Origin: a virus | DNA: 64,000 bases | IMG/VR virus record: IMGVR_UViG_3300024239_000016 | Location: 1 to 64,000 of that record | Strand: one strand, 5' to 3' | Shown: positions 1-8,735 of the stretch, piece by piece | Numbering within the stretch: position 1 is the first letter of the stretch | Layout: every line of letters starts with the position of its first letter | Notes under the pieces: model-generated | Databases searched by the model: none | Told to the model about the DNA's origin: nothing | What the model saw: the letters and a program-made list of their open reading frames with translations, nothing else | Made by a program: the position numbers and the translations under genes

Positions 1-3
1 ACA

Positions 4-159
4 TCAATTTGCTTTTTTATCCACAACCAACATATGCAACTGGGCTAAGGTGCTCATACCTGGGAGATCTAGATTGACATCGCTTCGATGAATGCGCTCT
101 ATTACAGAAACAAATGTCTCTTGTACTCTTTCGGAATGGAAAAGCAAATTGATGTGCAT
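4..159 (-). CDS. Small hypothetical protein (51 aa)
   Basis: A 51-codon ORF begins at the ATG directly after the stop of the ATP-grasp-like gene (TAA then ATG with no gap), an arrangement typical of translational coupling. An AAAGG lies about 9 nt upstream inside the end of that gene. The protein has no signal peptide or membrane segment and resembles nothing I recognise. The tight junction is the main support. It may be the last gene of this minus-strand operon, but what follows is outside the window. Confidence 0.5.
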   Translation of the reverse strand: MHINLLFHSERVQETFVSVIERIHRSDVNLDLPGMSTLAQLHMLVVDKKAN

Positions 160-1257
160 TTAGGATTTACCTTTATTCAGTTTGTCACTATATGCATTTG
201 CGATAAACTTACGATGTTCGGCGATATATTCGGGACTATGAGACATGTCATCTGTAGTAAACTGATTACAGAATTCGAAGATCCCCCACTTACCATCTTC
301 GGTGAAGAAAAGATCAACTGAGTTCATCGGTGGTAATTTGGACAAGAATGTCTCAATTTCGTAACGCATCTGGAGGGTATGGTCCGCAGGGAATGTGCGG
401 CCCGATGCTCTGAACTCTAATGAATTTGGTATGTAAAACTCACTACCGAAAATAGTCTCAATTGGCTGGTCGCCGTTATCGTAGAACTGAGGAATATCAA
501 ATTTGGCAGCAGTGGCGGCATCTGTACCAATGCTCATCTTTGGTACATTTTTTCTTACTCTACGGATTTCCGTAAAATAAACTTTTGATCTGTAATCAAG
601 ACAAACGCGCGATTCGCAGATGATGTTATCAATTACCTCAGTGACAACCAGGTCTTGAGTCTTTCTATTCTCTAGCTCTGAAACAATAGTTTCATTATGC
701 GCTACCATTCCAATATTGAAAGAGGCCGCATGAGCAAACTTTTGCAAATCGTCTTGACTACCCTTGGATAGCACTAATAAGAATGCGTGGAGATTTGCTC
801 TGCTGGTATCAAAAATACAATTACCTACTCCTCTTGCGCCATGTGAAAAGCGAATGTACAATTTCTTATCTTTCCATCCAGGCAAGATAGCTCTTCCACG
901 AAGAGGCGACGCTGACGATTTGTTATAACACTTAACTGGACGATAGTATCTCAGCGCTATTGAGCTATCGTTTGTTAGTGATTCAGCAATGTCGCTGAGC
1001 ATCATACTCTGCTCAAACTTGCCGTACCTCGGCAATGCAATATCGATAGGCAACATATTGCCATCGATACACGCGTCACGCCAAGTACCAATGAGAAGAT
1101 CATAATTAGAAATCATCTTTCCTGCCTCATCCTGTTGACAAACAGGTGATGCGTCAGTGATAACAAATCGAGTATCGCCATCAATAAAAGATGGACCAAC
1201 GCATTCAAAGTTGTTCAATAAGTATAGATTATTAATAATGACCACACACGTTTCCAT
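160..1257 (-). CDS. ATP-grasp-like protein (365 aa)
   Basis: Preceded by a strong GGGAGG ribosome site 4 nt from the ATG. The middle contains RFSHGARGVGN (around residues 137-147), which resembles the ATP-binding loop of ATP-grasp enzymes. It is followed by a basic stretch with EIRRVRKN (around 227-234) and, near the C-terminus, SVDLFFTEDGKWGIFEFCNQF-like residues, as in the metal-binding end of the fold (acidic residue, then E/N). ATP-grasp enzymes join a carboxylate to an amine, thiol or similar group. Substrate and partner cannot be read here. It lies downstream of the Rad50-like gene, separated by a hairpin. The family call is inferred from motifs only; the protein could be an inactive relative. 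Confidence 0.5.
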   Translation of the reverse strand: METCVVIINNLYLLNNFECVGPSFIDGDTRFVITDASPVCQQDEAGKMISNYDLLIGTWRDACIDGNMLPIDIALPRYGKFEQSMMLSDIAESLTNDSSIALRYYRPVKCYNKSSASPLRGRAILPGWKDKKLYIRFSHGARGVGNCIFDTSRANLHAFLLVLSKGSQDDLQKFAHAASFNIGMVAHNETIVSELENRKTQDLVVTEVIDNIICESRVCLDYRSKVYFTEIRRVRKNVPKMSIGTDAATAAKFDIPQFYDNGDQPIETIFGSEFYIPNSLEFRASGRTFPADHTLQMRYEIETFLSKLPPMNSVDLFFTEDGKWGIFEFCNQFTTDDMSHSPEYIAEHRKFIANAYSDKLNKGKS

Positions 1258-1281
1258 GTAACCTCCCTCTAATTAAATTTA

Positions 1282-1305
1282 ACCACAGGGGACATCCCCT
1301 GTGGT
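1282..1305 (-). terminator. Hairpin between SbcC-like and ATP-grasp-like genes
   Basis: Perfect 10-bp stem (ACCACAGGGG with its complement) and a 4-nt loop. On the minus strand the hairpin follows the SbcC-like stop codon. The sequence after it is AT-rich but lacks a clean T-run, so termination may be partial, setting a lower level for the two downstream genes. Confidence 0.55.
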
Positions 1306-1307
1306 CT

Positions 1308-3833
1308 TTAGTCTATTTCGACGTGATGATTTACTTTATCGGAGACTGGCACAACTACATTTGTGTCGGATAGAACACAAATATCGGCATCTACTAACGG
1401 AGCATAACCGTCCTCGTAATGCGATACCATAAACAGCTGGCTGAATGTATTGTGATTTAGAAGCGAGTTTACTACGTGCGTCGCTGTCTCTCGGTGGGCT
1501 TTATCAAAGGACGCACCAAACTCGTCCAGGAATAGCGGACAACAACCAAGACCCAAGTGCTGGCTGGCTATCATTCTGAAACTTAGATTAAAGATCTCTT
1601 CCATCCCGCGCGACCCTTCGGCCACATCGCTTCGATAACTGGTGTGGTTAACGTAAAAAGGGAACTTGTAATTCAGCTCTACGCTCTCTTCACCAAGAAA
1701 ATCGTTGAACTTAATTTCTAGTGGATAGCTCCATACATTGCTGATGAATTGGTTCATCTGCCGTACGTAAACGGTCATAAATGAATGCAACGATTCAGCT
1801 ATGATTCCATCAGTTGGTGATAGAGATTCGATAAGAACCGCATAAGCTTTTTCCTGCCGTATGTATTTGGCTATATCTTTTTCCAACTCAAGAATATAGC
1901 CTTCGCGAATATCAATTGCTCGCAGGGTGGTTTCTTGCGACGCTAGAGCTGATTCAAGTTCTACAATCAACCTGGAATAACAATCGTCAATACCAGCAAC
2001 AATCATTTTCTCAAACGCCACATCGGTAGCTTTTTCCAAATCAATAGTAGCTTTACGCAGTGCGTTCATTTCCGCAATGCAATCTAACATGGATGTGTAT
2101 GTCTGAATCTTCCCGTTCAGGCCGGCTGCCTTCAGGCTTAAATCTTTAGTCTGATGATCCAGCTCAGACATCCGATCAATCAGTTGCGTAGCTGACCTAG
2201 ATTCAAATTCATTTTCTGTTCTCGCAAATGCCTGTAAAGCTTCTCGTTGTTTGAGTAAGCTTTGGATTTCATCGAAATGTGTGCAATCTGCTTGTAACTG
2301 ATCGAGAAAGCCGGAGATGCCTGCTGGATTGTTGAACAGAAAGTCACTAGCAATGCGATCTCGAATAGGACGAATATAATCGTAAGCCATGTAGCGAGAA
2401 AAGGCAGCCACTTGTCGACCATATTCTCCGATTTCGGAAATGAGTTTATCGAGTTGTTCGATAGACTTAGTGAGATTATCAATGACATCATTTAGCCTCG
2501 CAGCTTCTAACTCCGCATCAGCTAGAGTCTTCTGACAATAACCTTTGCTAAAGATATGTTTACACTTCGGACACTCTGTTTGAGCATGATCCCTCAAATG
2601 AATGTGCTCTCTGATAACAGCATCGATCTTTTTTAGCTTACTGGAAGCTTCTTCTTTCTGAAGAATTAATGAGCGTCGCTCATTTACAGCGCCTTCTTCA
2701 TTTTTACGTGAAAGATGCCTGTCCGGATTTGGAGGGAGCGTTGCAGCCAGCTCTCTCAAGAATGGACTCACAGATTCGATCGCCGCATCTATATTGCCAG
2801 ATCCATTCAGAGAGGCCATCTCTTCGAAAATGTCCAGATGCTTTAATCTTGATTTAATTAACTCAATATTCGAGTCGACTTTCAGAATCGCTGAAATTAA
2901 ATCGGATTGGTTATCGATACCGATGGATCGCATCGTCGTTAAGTTGTTCTCTACCTTAACGTACTCTTCAGAGAGATGGTGTATCGCATCGTTGGTCGAT
3001 CTCAACTGTGCGTTTAAATCGATGAGTATGGCTTCTGCAGATTCTTGATTCTGACCAAAAACCCAAGTAGCTGCGCGACCAGCATATGCCGTTAGCTTTT
3101 TAGCAGATGAGATAAAAAGGTTTCTTGAGGCTTCGTATTCTGATTTCGAACGACTGTGGTCTAGTCGCTCACTGGACATGTTGCGAATTGCGACCGATAG
3201 CTGTTTGCGGCCATCCGCAATACTTCTTCTTAGCTCCTCGACTTCTTCTGGTCGTAAACGCTTTGCGGTCTCTTCAACAAGCGTAAATTTTGCCATGTTC
3301 AAAGCACCGACTACGTCTCTGTGTTTTTCTTTTAATTTTTTAAACACCGAGAGAGCATAGCTGTAGTCATTGCTGCCCATCTTCGTAAACCACTCACGGC
3401 GCCGAATTGGGCTCATTGACGTAAACCGCTCAGAGCCAATCAACAAGTTGTGTGTTTCCTGATCATAGCCAAAGTGCTCGAGCACTAGCTGCTTTTGAAC
3501 AGATAGCGTTCCACCAGGATTTAGATTGGTAGTCATGTCGTCTTTGAAAAACGAATGCTTTTGACTACCATTTGAGAATTTGGTAATAAGCTTGTAATGG
3601 CTGCCGTTCTTCAACCATTCCGTTGTTTTTGATCCATCTTTGCTGAACTGATTCGACAATGCCGGTAACGGTGACATCTCGTACATGAGACTGCTCTTAC
3701 CAGAGCCATTAGTACCGAGGATTAATTGCAGAGTAGATTTGGGTGTTATCTTAATTCGTCGAATGCCGGTAGGTGCCAATCGGTTATTACCGATCAATTC
3801 CAACGACAGCATTGTCATTGATGCGATTGACAT
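1308..3833 (-). CDS. Rad50/SbcC-type recombination ATPase (841 aa)
   Basis: SMC-like ATPase with a Walker A motif near the N-terminus (GTNGSGKSS, around residue 40), long coiled-coil arms in the centre, a zinc-hook-like CPKC at their tip (around residue 420), and a C-terminal Walker B (LFLDEFGASFD, around 770) preceded by a signature-like region (EGSRGMEE). This is the layout of Rad50, SbcC and T4 gp46, which work with an Mre11/SbcD/gp47 nuclease to process DNA ends in recombination-dependent replication. No nuclease partner is visible here; it may lie outside. Only one CxxC is seen, as expected because two proteins pair at the hook. The gene reads away from the early gene at 3954. Confidence 0.85.
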   Translation of the reverse strand: MSIASMTMLSLELIGNNRLAPTGIRRIKITPKSTLQLILGTNGSGKSSLMYEMSPLPALSNQFSKDGSKTTEWLKNGSHYKLITKFSNGSQKHSFFKDDMTTNLNPGGTLSVQKQLVLEHFGYDQETHNLLIGSERFTSMSPIRRREWFTKMGSNDYSYALSVFKKLKEKHRDVVGALNMAKFTLVEETAKRLRPEEVEELRRSIADGRKQLSVAIRNMSSERLDHSRSKSEYEASRNLFISSAKKLTAYAGRAATWVFGQNQESAEAILIDLNAQLRSTNDAIHHLSEEYVKVENNLTTMRSIGIDNQSDLISAILKVDSNIELIKSRLKHLDIFEEMASLNGSGNIDAAIESVSPFLRELAATLPPNPDRHLSRKNEEGAVNERRSLILQKEEASSKLKKIDAVIREHIHLRDHAQTECPKCKHIFSKGYCQKTLADAELEAARLNDVIDNLTKSIEQLDKLISEIGEYGRQVAAFSRYMAYDYIRPIRDRIASDFLFNNPAGISGFLDQLQADCTHFDEIQSLLKQREALQAFARTENEFESRSATQLIDRMSELDHQTKDLSLKAAGLNGKIQTYTSMLDCIAEMNALRKATIDLEKATDVAFEKMIVAGIDDCYSRLIVELESALASQETTLRAIDIREGYILELEKDIAKYIRQEKAYAVLIESLSPTDGIIAESLHSFMTVYVRQMNQFISNVWSYPLEIKFNDFLGEESVELNYKFPFYVNHTSYRSDVAEGSRGMEEIFNLSFRMIASQHLGLGCCPLFLDEFGASFDKAHRETATHVVNSLLNHNTFSQLFMVSHYEDGYAPLVDADICVLSDTNVVVPVSDKVNHHVEID

Positions 3834-3890
3834 GTTTATCTCTCGTATTTGACTGTTTACATTCCATTCGTAGATTATGGAATAAACTAC

Positions 3891-3908
3891 ATTTCAAAGA
3901 TATATTAC
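3891..3908 (+). promoter_or_regulatory. Early promoter ahead of 3954
   Basis: ATTTCA at 3891-3896, then 3 nt, then ATATATTAC ending at 3908. The core TATATTAC equals the phiKZ early consensus. It lies in the divergent gap, 46 nt before the ATG at 3954. The same arrangement recurs at nine other sites in this window. Confidence 0.7.
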
Positions 3909-3953
3909 TAAAATGTATCTGGCAGCTAATTAACTTTTTATATAGGTATCGAC

Positions 3954-4334
3954 ATGAATACTCATTGTGAATCATCTACCCTGGCTCGCGAAGTTTTTAA
4001 AAAAGAAGCGATTCTATTCATGATTGCAAAAATCGAGCTGTTGTTTAAAGATGAAAGCGGTAACGAGCCTGTACCTGGTCGTGATGTATTTGTAATTGGC
4101 GACGGTAAAAACGTAATCGATGATGTATGCGATAGCTGCAAAAGGCTCGATGTCATGATCAGCAAAAGAGTGGCTGATTGTCTGTTCAAATCCGTAATTG
4201 TCGAAGACTTTAAAATATTCTCCATCGCCACGGTTATAACAACAATGACGGATTTATACGATCGCACTCTTAGAATTATTATCAAAGGCGATGATGCCGA
4301 TCTCTTATTGGCGGAAGAGGTAAAAGTACAGTAA
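3954..4334 (+). CDS. Hypothetical early protein (126 aa)
   Basis: First gene after an early promoter. The protein is soluble, with a charged N-terminus, two cysteines near the middle (CDSCKRLD, around residue 60) and no recognisable domain. The CxxC is alone, so zinc binding is uncertain. It is followed 87 nt later by another small gene. The minus-strand reading frame over the same stretch has no ribosome site and is a shadow. Confidence 0.7.
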   Translation: MNTHCESSTLAREVFKKEAILFMIAKIELLFKDESGNEPVPGRDVFVIGDGKNVIDDVCDSCKRLDVMISKRVADCLFKSVIVEDFKIFSIATVITTMTDLYDRTLRIIIKGDDADLLLAEEVKVQ

Positions 4335-4421
4335 GCTATTTATCTCAGAGCAAATCTGAATATAAGAAAGGTAGCAAGTTATGATAGTCACATTTAACTT
4401 TCATAAATGAGGAATGGCTAA

Positions 4422-4808
4422 ATGATCAAGACTCTGAATCAATCCGAAATTCGTCAGCTGTATCTTTCGTTGATTGCTGGCTTAGGGACACTACGTGCCA
4501 ATGAAAATGTCGCTGTAATTGACGGGGATGCAGCTATGGTGTTAGCTGGTGAGCAGGAGACAGCACCAATGCTGACGATTTGTCTCAGTCCGCGTGCAAG
4601 CGCTATTTTGTTTCCGAATCAGTGGTTCGATCACATCTCAGGGACACCCATGAAGGCGATGCTCACTACCAAAGATGATGCACGAATTCTGCTGATCGAG
4701 TCTTGGTGTCCCTTGGCTAATCGAGAAGTATGTATCGATGGCGATGGTTGTGTTTTTTACAAGGAACCAAAAAATGTTGTCTGGGGCATTGACACAAATA
4801 ACGGCTGA
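4422..4808 (+). CDS. Hypothetical protein (128 aa)
   Basis: Start supported by GAGGA about 9 nt upstream. Soluble, mixed alpha/beta composition, no motif I recognise. The 3' end overlaps the start of the next gene by 35 nt, suggesting coupled translation within an early operon. Confidence 0.7.
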   Translation: MIKTLNQSEIRQLYLSLIAGLGTLRANENVAVIDGDAAMVLAGEQETAPMLTICLSPRASAILFPNQWFDHISGTPMKAMLTTKDDARILLIESWCPLANREVCIDGDGCVFYKEPKNVVWGIDTNNG

Positions 4809-5076
4809 TAAAGCCAAGATGGTGGAAGTAACTAAAAACACTCTCCACTCTCTCATTGCGACGCTGAAAGAATTAGGCCTCTCTGCTCCGGCTATTGATG
4901 GGTCTTTGGACGATGTCACCAAAGTTGAATTAGTCTGGAGAGCTGATGGTCGCTGTTATATCAAAGTCTCCAGAGGACATATAGTCAGTGCCGTGTACTA
5001 CGAGTGCGTTAAAGCACCGGTGCGCAAATCGCGCGGTGGTTACAAACGCAAAGAAGAAGTATTTGAACAGGAGTGA
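4774..5076 (+). CDS. Hypothetical protein, paralogue of 9172-9432 (100 aa)
   Basis: The ATG at 4774 is preferred over the upstream in-frame ATG at 4738 because AAGGA lies 8 nt before it and the overlap with the previous gene is smaller. The centre (VTKVELVWRADGRCYIKVSR) matches the centre of the protein at 9172 (ATKLEVTWRDSRRCSVKLTY), and both end in a basic tail, so the two are paralogues in neighbouring early operons. The function is unknown. The basic C-terminus (KSRGGYKRKEE) would suit contact with nucleic acid or an acidic partner, but this is only inference. Confidence 0.75.
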   Translation: MLSGALTQITADKAKMVEVTKNTLHSLIATLKELGLSAPAIDGSLDDVTKVELVWRADGRCYIKVSRGHIVSAVYYECVKAPVRKSRGGYKRKEEVFEQE

Positions 5077-5079
5077 TTT

Positions 5080-5472
5080 ATGACTGATGATAACAAAATT
5101 TATTCTCTCGTATATACCTTTTGTACAGGAGACCAGCAAAAGCGTGGTTATATTGATTCCTTGATTTCCAGTATCGATACCATTATCCGGTCAGTTCTTC
5201 CTAGAGAACACGATACATGTTGGAAATTGAATCTCGGTCCTACTCATATCTGGTTCAAAGAATCGGATATGCTGTTTTGTACAATCGATACCAATATTGC
5301 CAATATTCGTTTGATTGAAAACATTCGCGGACTAGAGATCTCGATCAAGCATCCTGGATCTAGTGCGTGGAAGAGAATTGCTTTAGCGTCAGACGACGAC
5401 TATGTAGTAGTTCTAAACGAGCTTCAGAAACTGAATGCGACGTATCGTAATACGTATCTGGTGCTTTACTAA
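5080..5472 (+). CDS. Hypothetical protein (130 aa)
   Basis: Follows the previous gene by 3 nt, with the ribosome site (CAGGAG) inside that gene's end. No membrane segment or known motif. Last gene of the operon: a strong terminator starts 11 nt after the stop. Confidence 0.75.
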   Translation: MTDDNKIYSLVYTFCTGDQQKRGYIDSLISSIDTIIRSVLPREHDTCWKLNLGPTHIWFKESDMLFCTIDTNIANIRLIENIRGLEISIKHPGSSAWKRIALASDDDYVVVLNELQKLNATYRNTYLVLY

Positions 5473-5483
5473 ACGATCTAACC

Positions 5484-5524
5484 ACACAGCCCCAATTGGG
5501 GCTGTGTGCGTGTATTTTTTTTTT
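5484..5524 (+). terminator. Rho-independent terminator
   Basis: A 10-bp stem (ACACAGCCCC and its complement) with an AATT loop, followed shortly by a run of ten T. Ends the 3954-5472 operon just ahead of the next early promoter. Confidence 0.9.
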
Positions 5525-5533
5525 ATGTGATAT

Positions 5534-5557
5534 GGAGTATTTCAGTTACATATAACC
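5534..5557 (+). promoter_or_regulatory. Early promoter ahead of 5613
   Basis: GGAGTATTTCA at 5534-5544, 3 nt, then ACATATAACC. The upstream half GATATGGAGTATTTCA is the same at 9526-9540, and GAGTATTTCA recurs at 45224. It lies between a terminator and the first gene of an operon. Confidence 0.65.
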
Positions 5558-5612
5558 TTTGTGATCTGCTTTAATAATCCCATTAAAGCTAGCCATTTTT
5601 AGGAGAAGAATC

Positions 5613-5924
5613 ATGGCATATTACAAAATTTTTGGTGAGCAAGCCGATCAAGGTAAGATCGATGACATCATGATCGCTGGTGCTCTTGGTGACTTGTGGG
5701 CTCTTGGTCTTGGCATCAAAGAGATCGAAGTCTGCTATGGCGGTATTCGTCTCTTTACCAAGGATGGTAACATCATCAACTACACGGTCGATGGAGGGCT
5801 TGTGACCATTGCTCTGGCAGCCGACAACTTCGAATCTGTCCCGTTCGAAGTTACCCCGGAGCAAATCACAATCTTCAACAAGCTTACCATGTGGCCTCTC
5901 GGGGCTTTTGGTCATAGTCGTTAA
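5613..5924 (+). CDS. Hypothetical early protein (103 aa)
   Basis: First gene of a four-gene operon, with AGGAG 8 nt before the ATG. Small soluble protein of mixed composition. Its C-terminus (IFNKLTMWPLGAFGHSR) is clearly related to the end of the broken reading frame at 8960-9153 (FFNKLAKWPIGVYSSLK), so the family was duplicated in this phage. No known domain recognised. Confidence 0.75.
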   Translation: MAYYKIFGEQADQGKIDDIMIAGALGDLWALGLGIKEIEVCYGGIRLFTKDGNIINYTVDGGLVTIALAADNFESVPFEVTPEQITIFNKLTMWPLGAFGHSR

Positions 5925-5946
5925 CTCATTTAGCCAGGAGGCTATC

Positions 5947-6228
5947 ATGGAACAACTGAAACTGCAGTACCCCGGTCGTTACCATAATGGCCGGATGTTT
6001 CAATCTGACGTAGCTGAGCCCACTAATGCTCAGCGTGCTGAGAATAAGCGCACTCTCAGTCGCAACATGACCAAGTCTGGAAAGTACATCCTTCCGGCTT
6101 TGGTAGCGATGGGCATTCCTCTCGGGGCTGTGCTCTCTATCGTGGGCACTGAGGCTAAGCGCGATCGCGCTGTCGCTGCCTACAATCGCAACATCATAAC
6201 CGCCCACAACTACATGTCGTGGATGTAA
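5947..6228 (+). CDS. Small membrane protein (93 aa)
   Basis: The start at 5947 has CCAGGAGG 5 nt upstream; the longer in-frame ORF from 5809 would overlap the previous gene and is not used. One hydrophobic segment (around residues 48-69, YILPALVAMGIPLGAVLSIVG) follows a basic N-terminal half, so a single-span inner-membrane protein is likely. Function unknown. Early operon position suggests a role in host takeover, by inference only. Confidence 0.7.
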   Translation: MEQLKLQYPGRYHNGRMFQSDVAEPTNAQRAENKRTLSRNMTKSGKYILPALVAMGIPLGAVLSIVGTEAKRDRAVAAYNRNIITAHNYMSWM

Positions 6229-6257
6229 TCTTTTACGATCATAGAACGGAGAAAATC

Positions 6258-6560
6258 ATGATCAAGACCAATGAGAAGAATCTCGCTGAAGTGCGAGTTG
6301 CTACCGCCTACATCGATGGCGGTAATGGTATCACGTTTGAGGATCACCTCTACTTGGTGGTTGATGAAAGTGGTGTTATCAAGTTTTGCAGTCGCTCTAT
6401 CATCGAAGCTGATGGTGAGCGTGCTGTAAGTGGTCGTGGCATCCGTGAGATGCTGAACAATAAGGCAGCTGTAGTTGGTGCTGCCTGTCTGAGCGTTGGC
6501 ATGACCTTCAAGGAGGTCATGCAACACTGTCTTATTAACAAGCCGTTCTATCCGGCTTAA
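6258..6560 (+). CDS. Hypothetical protein (100 aa)
   Basis: The start at 6258 is supported by CGGAGA 6 nt upstream, the same leader type as its neighbours, and avoids overlap with the previous gene. Soluble; no motif recognised. Member of the 5613-6851 early operon. Confidence 0.7.
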   Translation: MIKTNEKNLAEVRVATAYIDGGNGITFEDHLYLVVDESGVIKFCSRSIIEADGERAVSGRGIREMLNNKAAVVGAACLSVGMTFKEVMQHCLINKPFYPA

Positions 6561-6575
6561 CTGGAGGAAGTACAA

Positions 6576-6851
6576 ATGAGTATCAATGTCGTACTGGCTG
6601 ATGTGAAGGACTATCCCGACCTTGACTTCCAGCGTCTTGGTCATTTGTTCGTTGCAGCAAGTGATGAGTTCAAGCTTCCGGTGCAACAGATCATCCGGGG
6701 TGAGGACGATGTCACGATCAGTGATGGTCGGACTATCATCAGTATGTCCGAGATGACCAAGCCCAATGGTAAGGGCATCAAGGCAAAGGCAGCTGTGCTC
6801 TTCCGCCATATTGAAGCAATGCTTCCGGCTGGCACCTACACTCTTCAGTGA
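6576..6851 (+). CDS. Hypothetical protein (91 aa)
   Basis: CTGGAGG lies 7 nt before the ATG. Small acidic-to-neutral soluble protein without recognisable domains. Last gene of its operon, followed 14 nt later by a terminator. Confidence 0.75.
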   Translation: MSINVVLADVKDYPDLDFQRLGHLFVAASDEFKLPVQQIIRGEDDVTISDGRTIISMSEMTKPNGKGIKAKAAVLFRHIEAMLPAGTYTLQ

Positions 6852-6865
6852 GTGTAGAAAAGATT

Positions 6866-6898
6866 GCTAGGGATTTCTCCTAGCTTTCTTTTTTTTTG
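6866..6898 (+). terminator. Rho-independent terminator
   Basis: A 6-bp stem GCTAGG/CCTAGC with a 7-nt loop and a following T-rich tail including nine T in a row. Confidence 0.8.
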
Positions 6899-7239
6899 TT
6901 TTGTTATGTTACTATATTCTATGTACTGAAACTTGTTCCCATAATGTTCAGTGCCTGGGTCACCCCTAATACCTCCATTAGCTATAGTTAAAAATACTCC
7001 TTATATATCTTCTATCCTTACGGATAGGAATGGGTAGGGTTTATTCTCTTAAAATGATAATACCCTATAAATCATGAGGATTTAGTAATAGAGTAATAGA
7101 TTTAGCAGATAGCTAGCATTTAGAGTTATTTAAAGAATCTATTAAAGAGAGATTGAGATAGATTGTAATTGAAAATAGATAAGAATAAATACATAGCCCT
7201 CTAAGGGGCTATGTAGGATTTATGCTGTTAAAGTTTTTT
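6899..7239. other. Gene-free AT-rich stretch with hairpins
   Basis: No ORF with a ribosome site was found on either strand. It contains CTATCC/GGATAG (around 7007-7022), AATCTAT pairing with ATAGATT (around 7134-7164), and a perfect 9-bp stem with a 6-nt loop at 7191-7214 (ACATAGCCC). The last hairpin lacks a clean T-run. The stretch may hold a short untranslated RNA or just the spacer between two early operons. Confidence 0.5.
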
Positions 7240-7254
7240 GTAAATATATATTAC
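7239..7254 (+). promoter_or_regulatory. Early promoter ahead of 7298
   Basis: TATATTAC at 7247-7254 within ATATATATTAC, preceded by a T-rich box (TTTTTTGTA). It lies 43 nt before the ATG at 7298. Confidence 0.7.
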
Positions 7255-7297
7255 TAAACTGACGTAGTTTAACCATTTCAGTTTTAAAGGTACGATC

Positions 7298-8029
7298 ATG
7301 ATTACTCAAGAACCTATTATTGAAGAGAACAAAGTAATCTATCTCAGTATTGGAGATCTTTGGAATCTAGCTGAGAGAAAAGAAAAAGACGGACATCAGT
7401 GTGACGATTCGTATTTTTTGTTTGATAGCTATTTATTTCTGGCTGACTTTCATAAGTTGGCTATTGCATGTAGTGGGATGATTCCAGTAGCTGCTTTTAA
7501 CGAAAATGTACGTCGTATCTTTTTCAGGAAAGATTGGATATTTGGACAGGTAGCAGCGGAGCTCATTGGCGGTCAATCTGTAAGTGGTATTGTTTTGAAG
7601 GATATCTTCGACGACGCTACAGCGGCTGATACAACTGCCGATCTCGGGAAGATTAAAGAGATCATTCGAATTATGCTGATGCAGTACAATGCAGATATTA
7701 CATCTGCCATTTCGGCATACGGTACTCTGGAAAAGAAAGATCTCTCATTTGTTTTTGAGACTGAATTCCAGCTAAAGGTGAATGCTAATTGTGATAAACG
7801 AGTCGATATTGATTTTGTCACAAATATGCTCTATCTTTACAAGAAAATGAATAATTCGATTATTCAGCACCTCGACCAAAAATTCGTAAGCCCCGATTCC
7901 AAATCTTATCGTTTGATGTTTGGACTTATCGCTATGTTAAGACGGCGAGCAGAACAAAAAACGAAAGAACAGATTCATCACTCTCTCAATTATTTAAAAG
8001 AAACCAAATCAGAACCCAAGGGGATTTAA
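7298..8029 (+). CDS. Hypothetical early protein (243 aa)
   Basis: First gene after the promoter at 7247, with AAAGG upstream of the ATG. Predicted largely helical, with a basic C-terminal third (MLRRRAEQKTKEQ). No membrane segment and no motif I recognise. The next gene begins 2 nt after its stop, so the two are probably translated together. Confidence 0.75.
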   Translation: MITQEPIIEENKVIYLSIGDLWNLAERKEKDGHQCDDSYFLFDSYLFLADFHKLAIACSGMIPVAAFNENVRRIFFRKDWIFGQVAAELIGGQSVSGIVLKDIFDDATAADTTADLGKIKEIIRIMLMQYNADITSAISAYGTLEKKDLSFVFETEFQLKVNANCDKRVDIDFVTNMLYLYKKMNNSIIQHLDQKFVSPDSKSYRLMFGLIAMLRRRAEQKTKEQIHHSLNYLKETKSEPKGI

Positions 8030-8031
8030 AA

Positions 8032-8721
8032 ATGTCAACAGACAATGAATATGCTCGTTTTATTTCGAACCTACGCGATATGGGTGTTGCGGTAGTAAGT
8101 TTCGAAGAACTCAATTTGAAAATTAAGGAGTACCTCAGTAACAATCCTAGCTGGCTTAGAAAGGCAGAAGAAGCCAGGATGCTATCGGTCGCTTATTTGT
8201 TGTTCATATTTACTGTTTTTGGTGGTTTGGTTCCGCGTAAAGTAATTGATCTCATGCCTAGCTATGAAGCATCTATGCTCTTGTTGAGTGAGCTGGTAGA
8301 AAAAACAGATAGGCCAGATTGCCGGCTGATTGGATTTGTCGCATCGGAGCTGCTTACAGAGCAGACCTATCTAGACATTGAGGCAGCGTGTCTCTCCGAT
8401 CCCATTGTTTCGATAGGCGACGCTTTAACTGCTTTTAATACACAATTAAACTCGTACGAAATATCACGTCCAAAGCGATATAGGTTGACTTTTGATCACC
8501 TGAATTTTTATTTACAGTTTGCCGATTCGGCCGAAGACATCGAACTCTTCAAGCACGATTCTGGTGTGATTTTTAAAGCTTTACTGAATAGCATCAGTAT
8601 GTTGGACATGGTCAGGCTACTGACTAACGGCAACGAGGAACAACATACTTTAGCTGTTCGGGCTTCAGCCAACATCGCTGCAGAATGCGAGTTGTTAAGA
8701 TTTCATTTTTTCGACAGTTAA
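8032..8721 (+). CDS. Hypothetical early protein (229 aa)
   Basis: Begins 2 nt after the previous stop with AAGGGG upstream. Contains a hydrophobic stretch (SVAYLLFIFTVFGGLV, around residues 52-67) that might be a buried helix or one membrane span. Otherwise helical; no family recognised. Confidence 0.75.
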   Translation: MSTDNEYARFISNLRDMGVAVVSFEELNLKIKEYLSNNPSWLRKAEEARMLSVAYLLFIFTVFGGLVPRKVIDLMPSYEASMLLLSELVEKTDRPDCRLIGFVASELLTEQTYLDIEAACLSDPIVSIGDALTAFNTQLNSYEISRPKRYRLTFDHLNFYLQFADSAEDIELFKHDSGVIFKALLNSISMLDMVRLLTNGNEEQHTLAVRASANIAAECELLRFHFFDS

Positions 8722-8735
8722 AGGGGGAGGTTTAA

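Noticed and set aside
2180-3360. Several ORFs of 60-103 codons overlapping the Rad50-like gene
   Set aside because: They are in other frames or the other strand of a clear 841-codon gene and lack ribosome sites.
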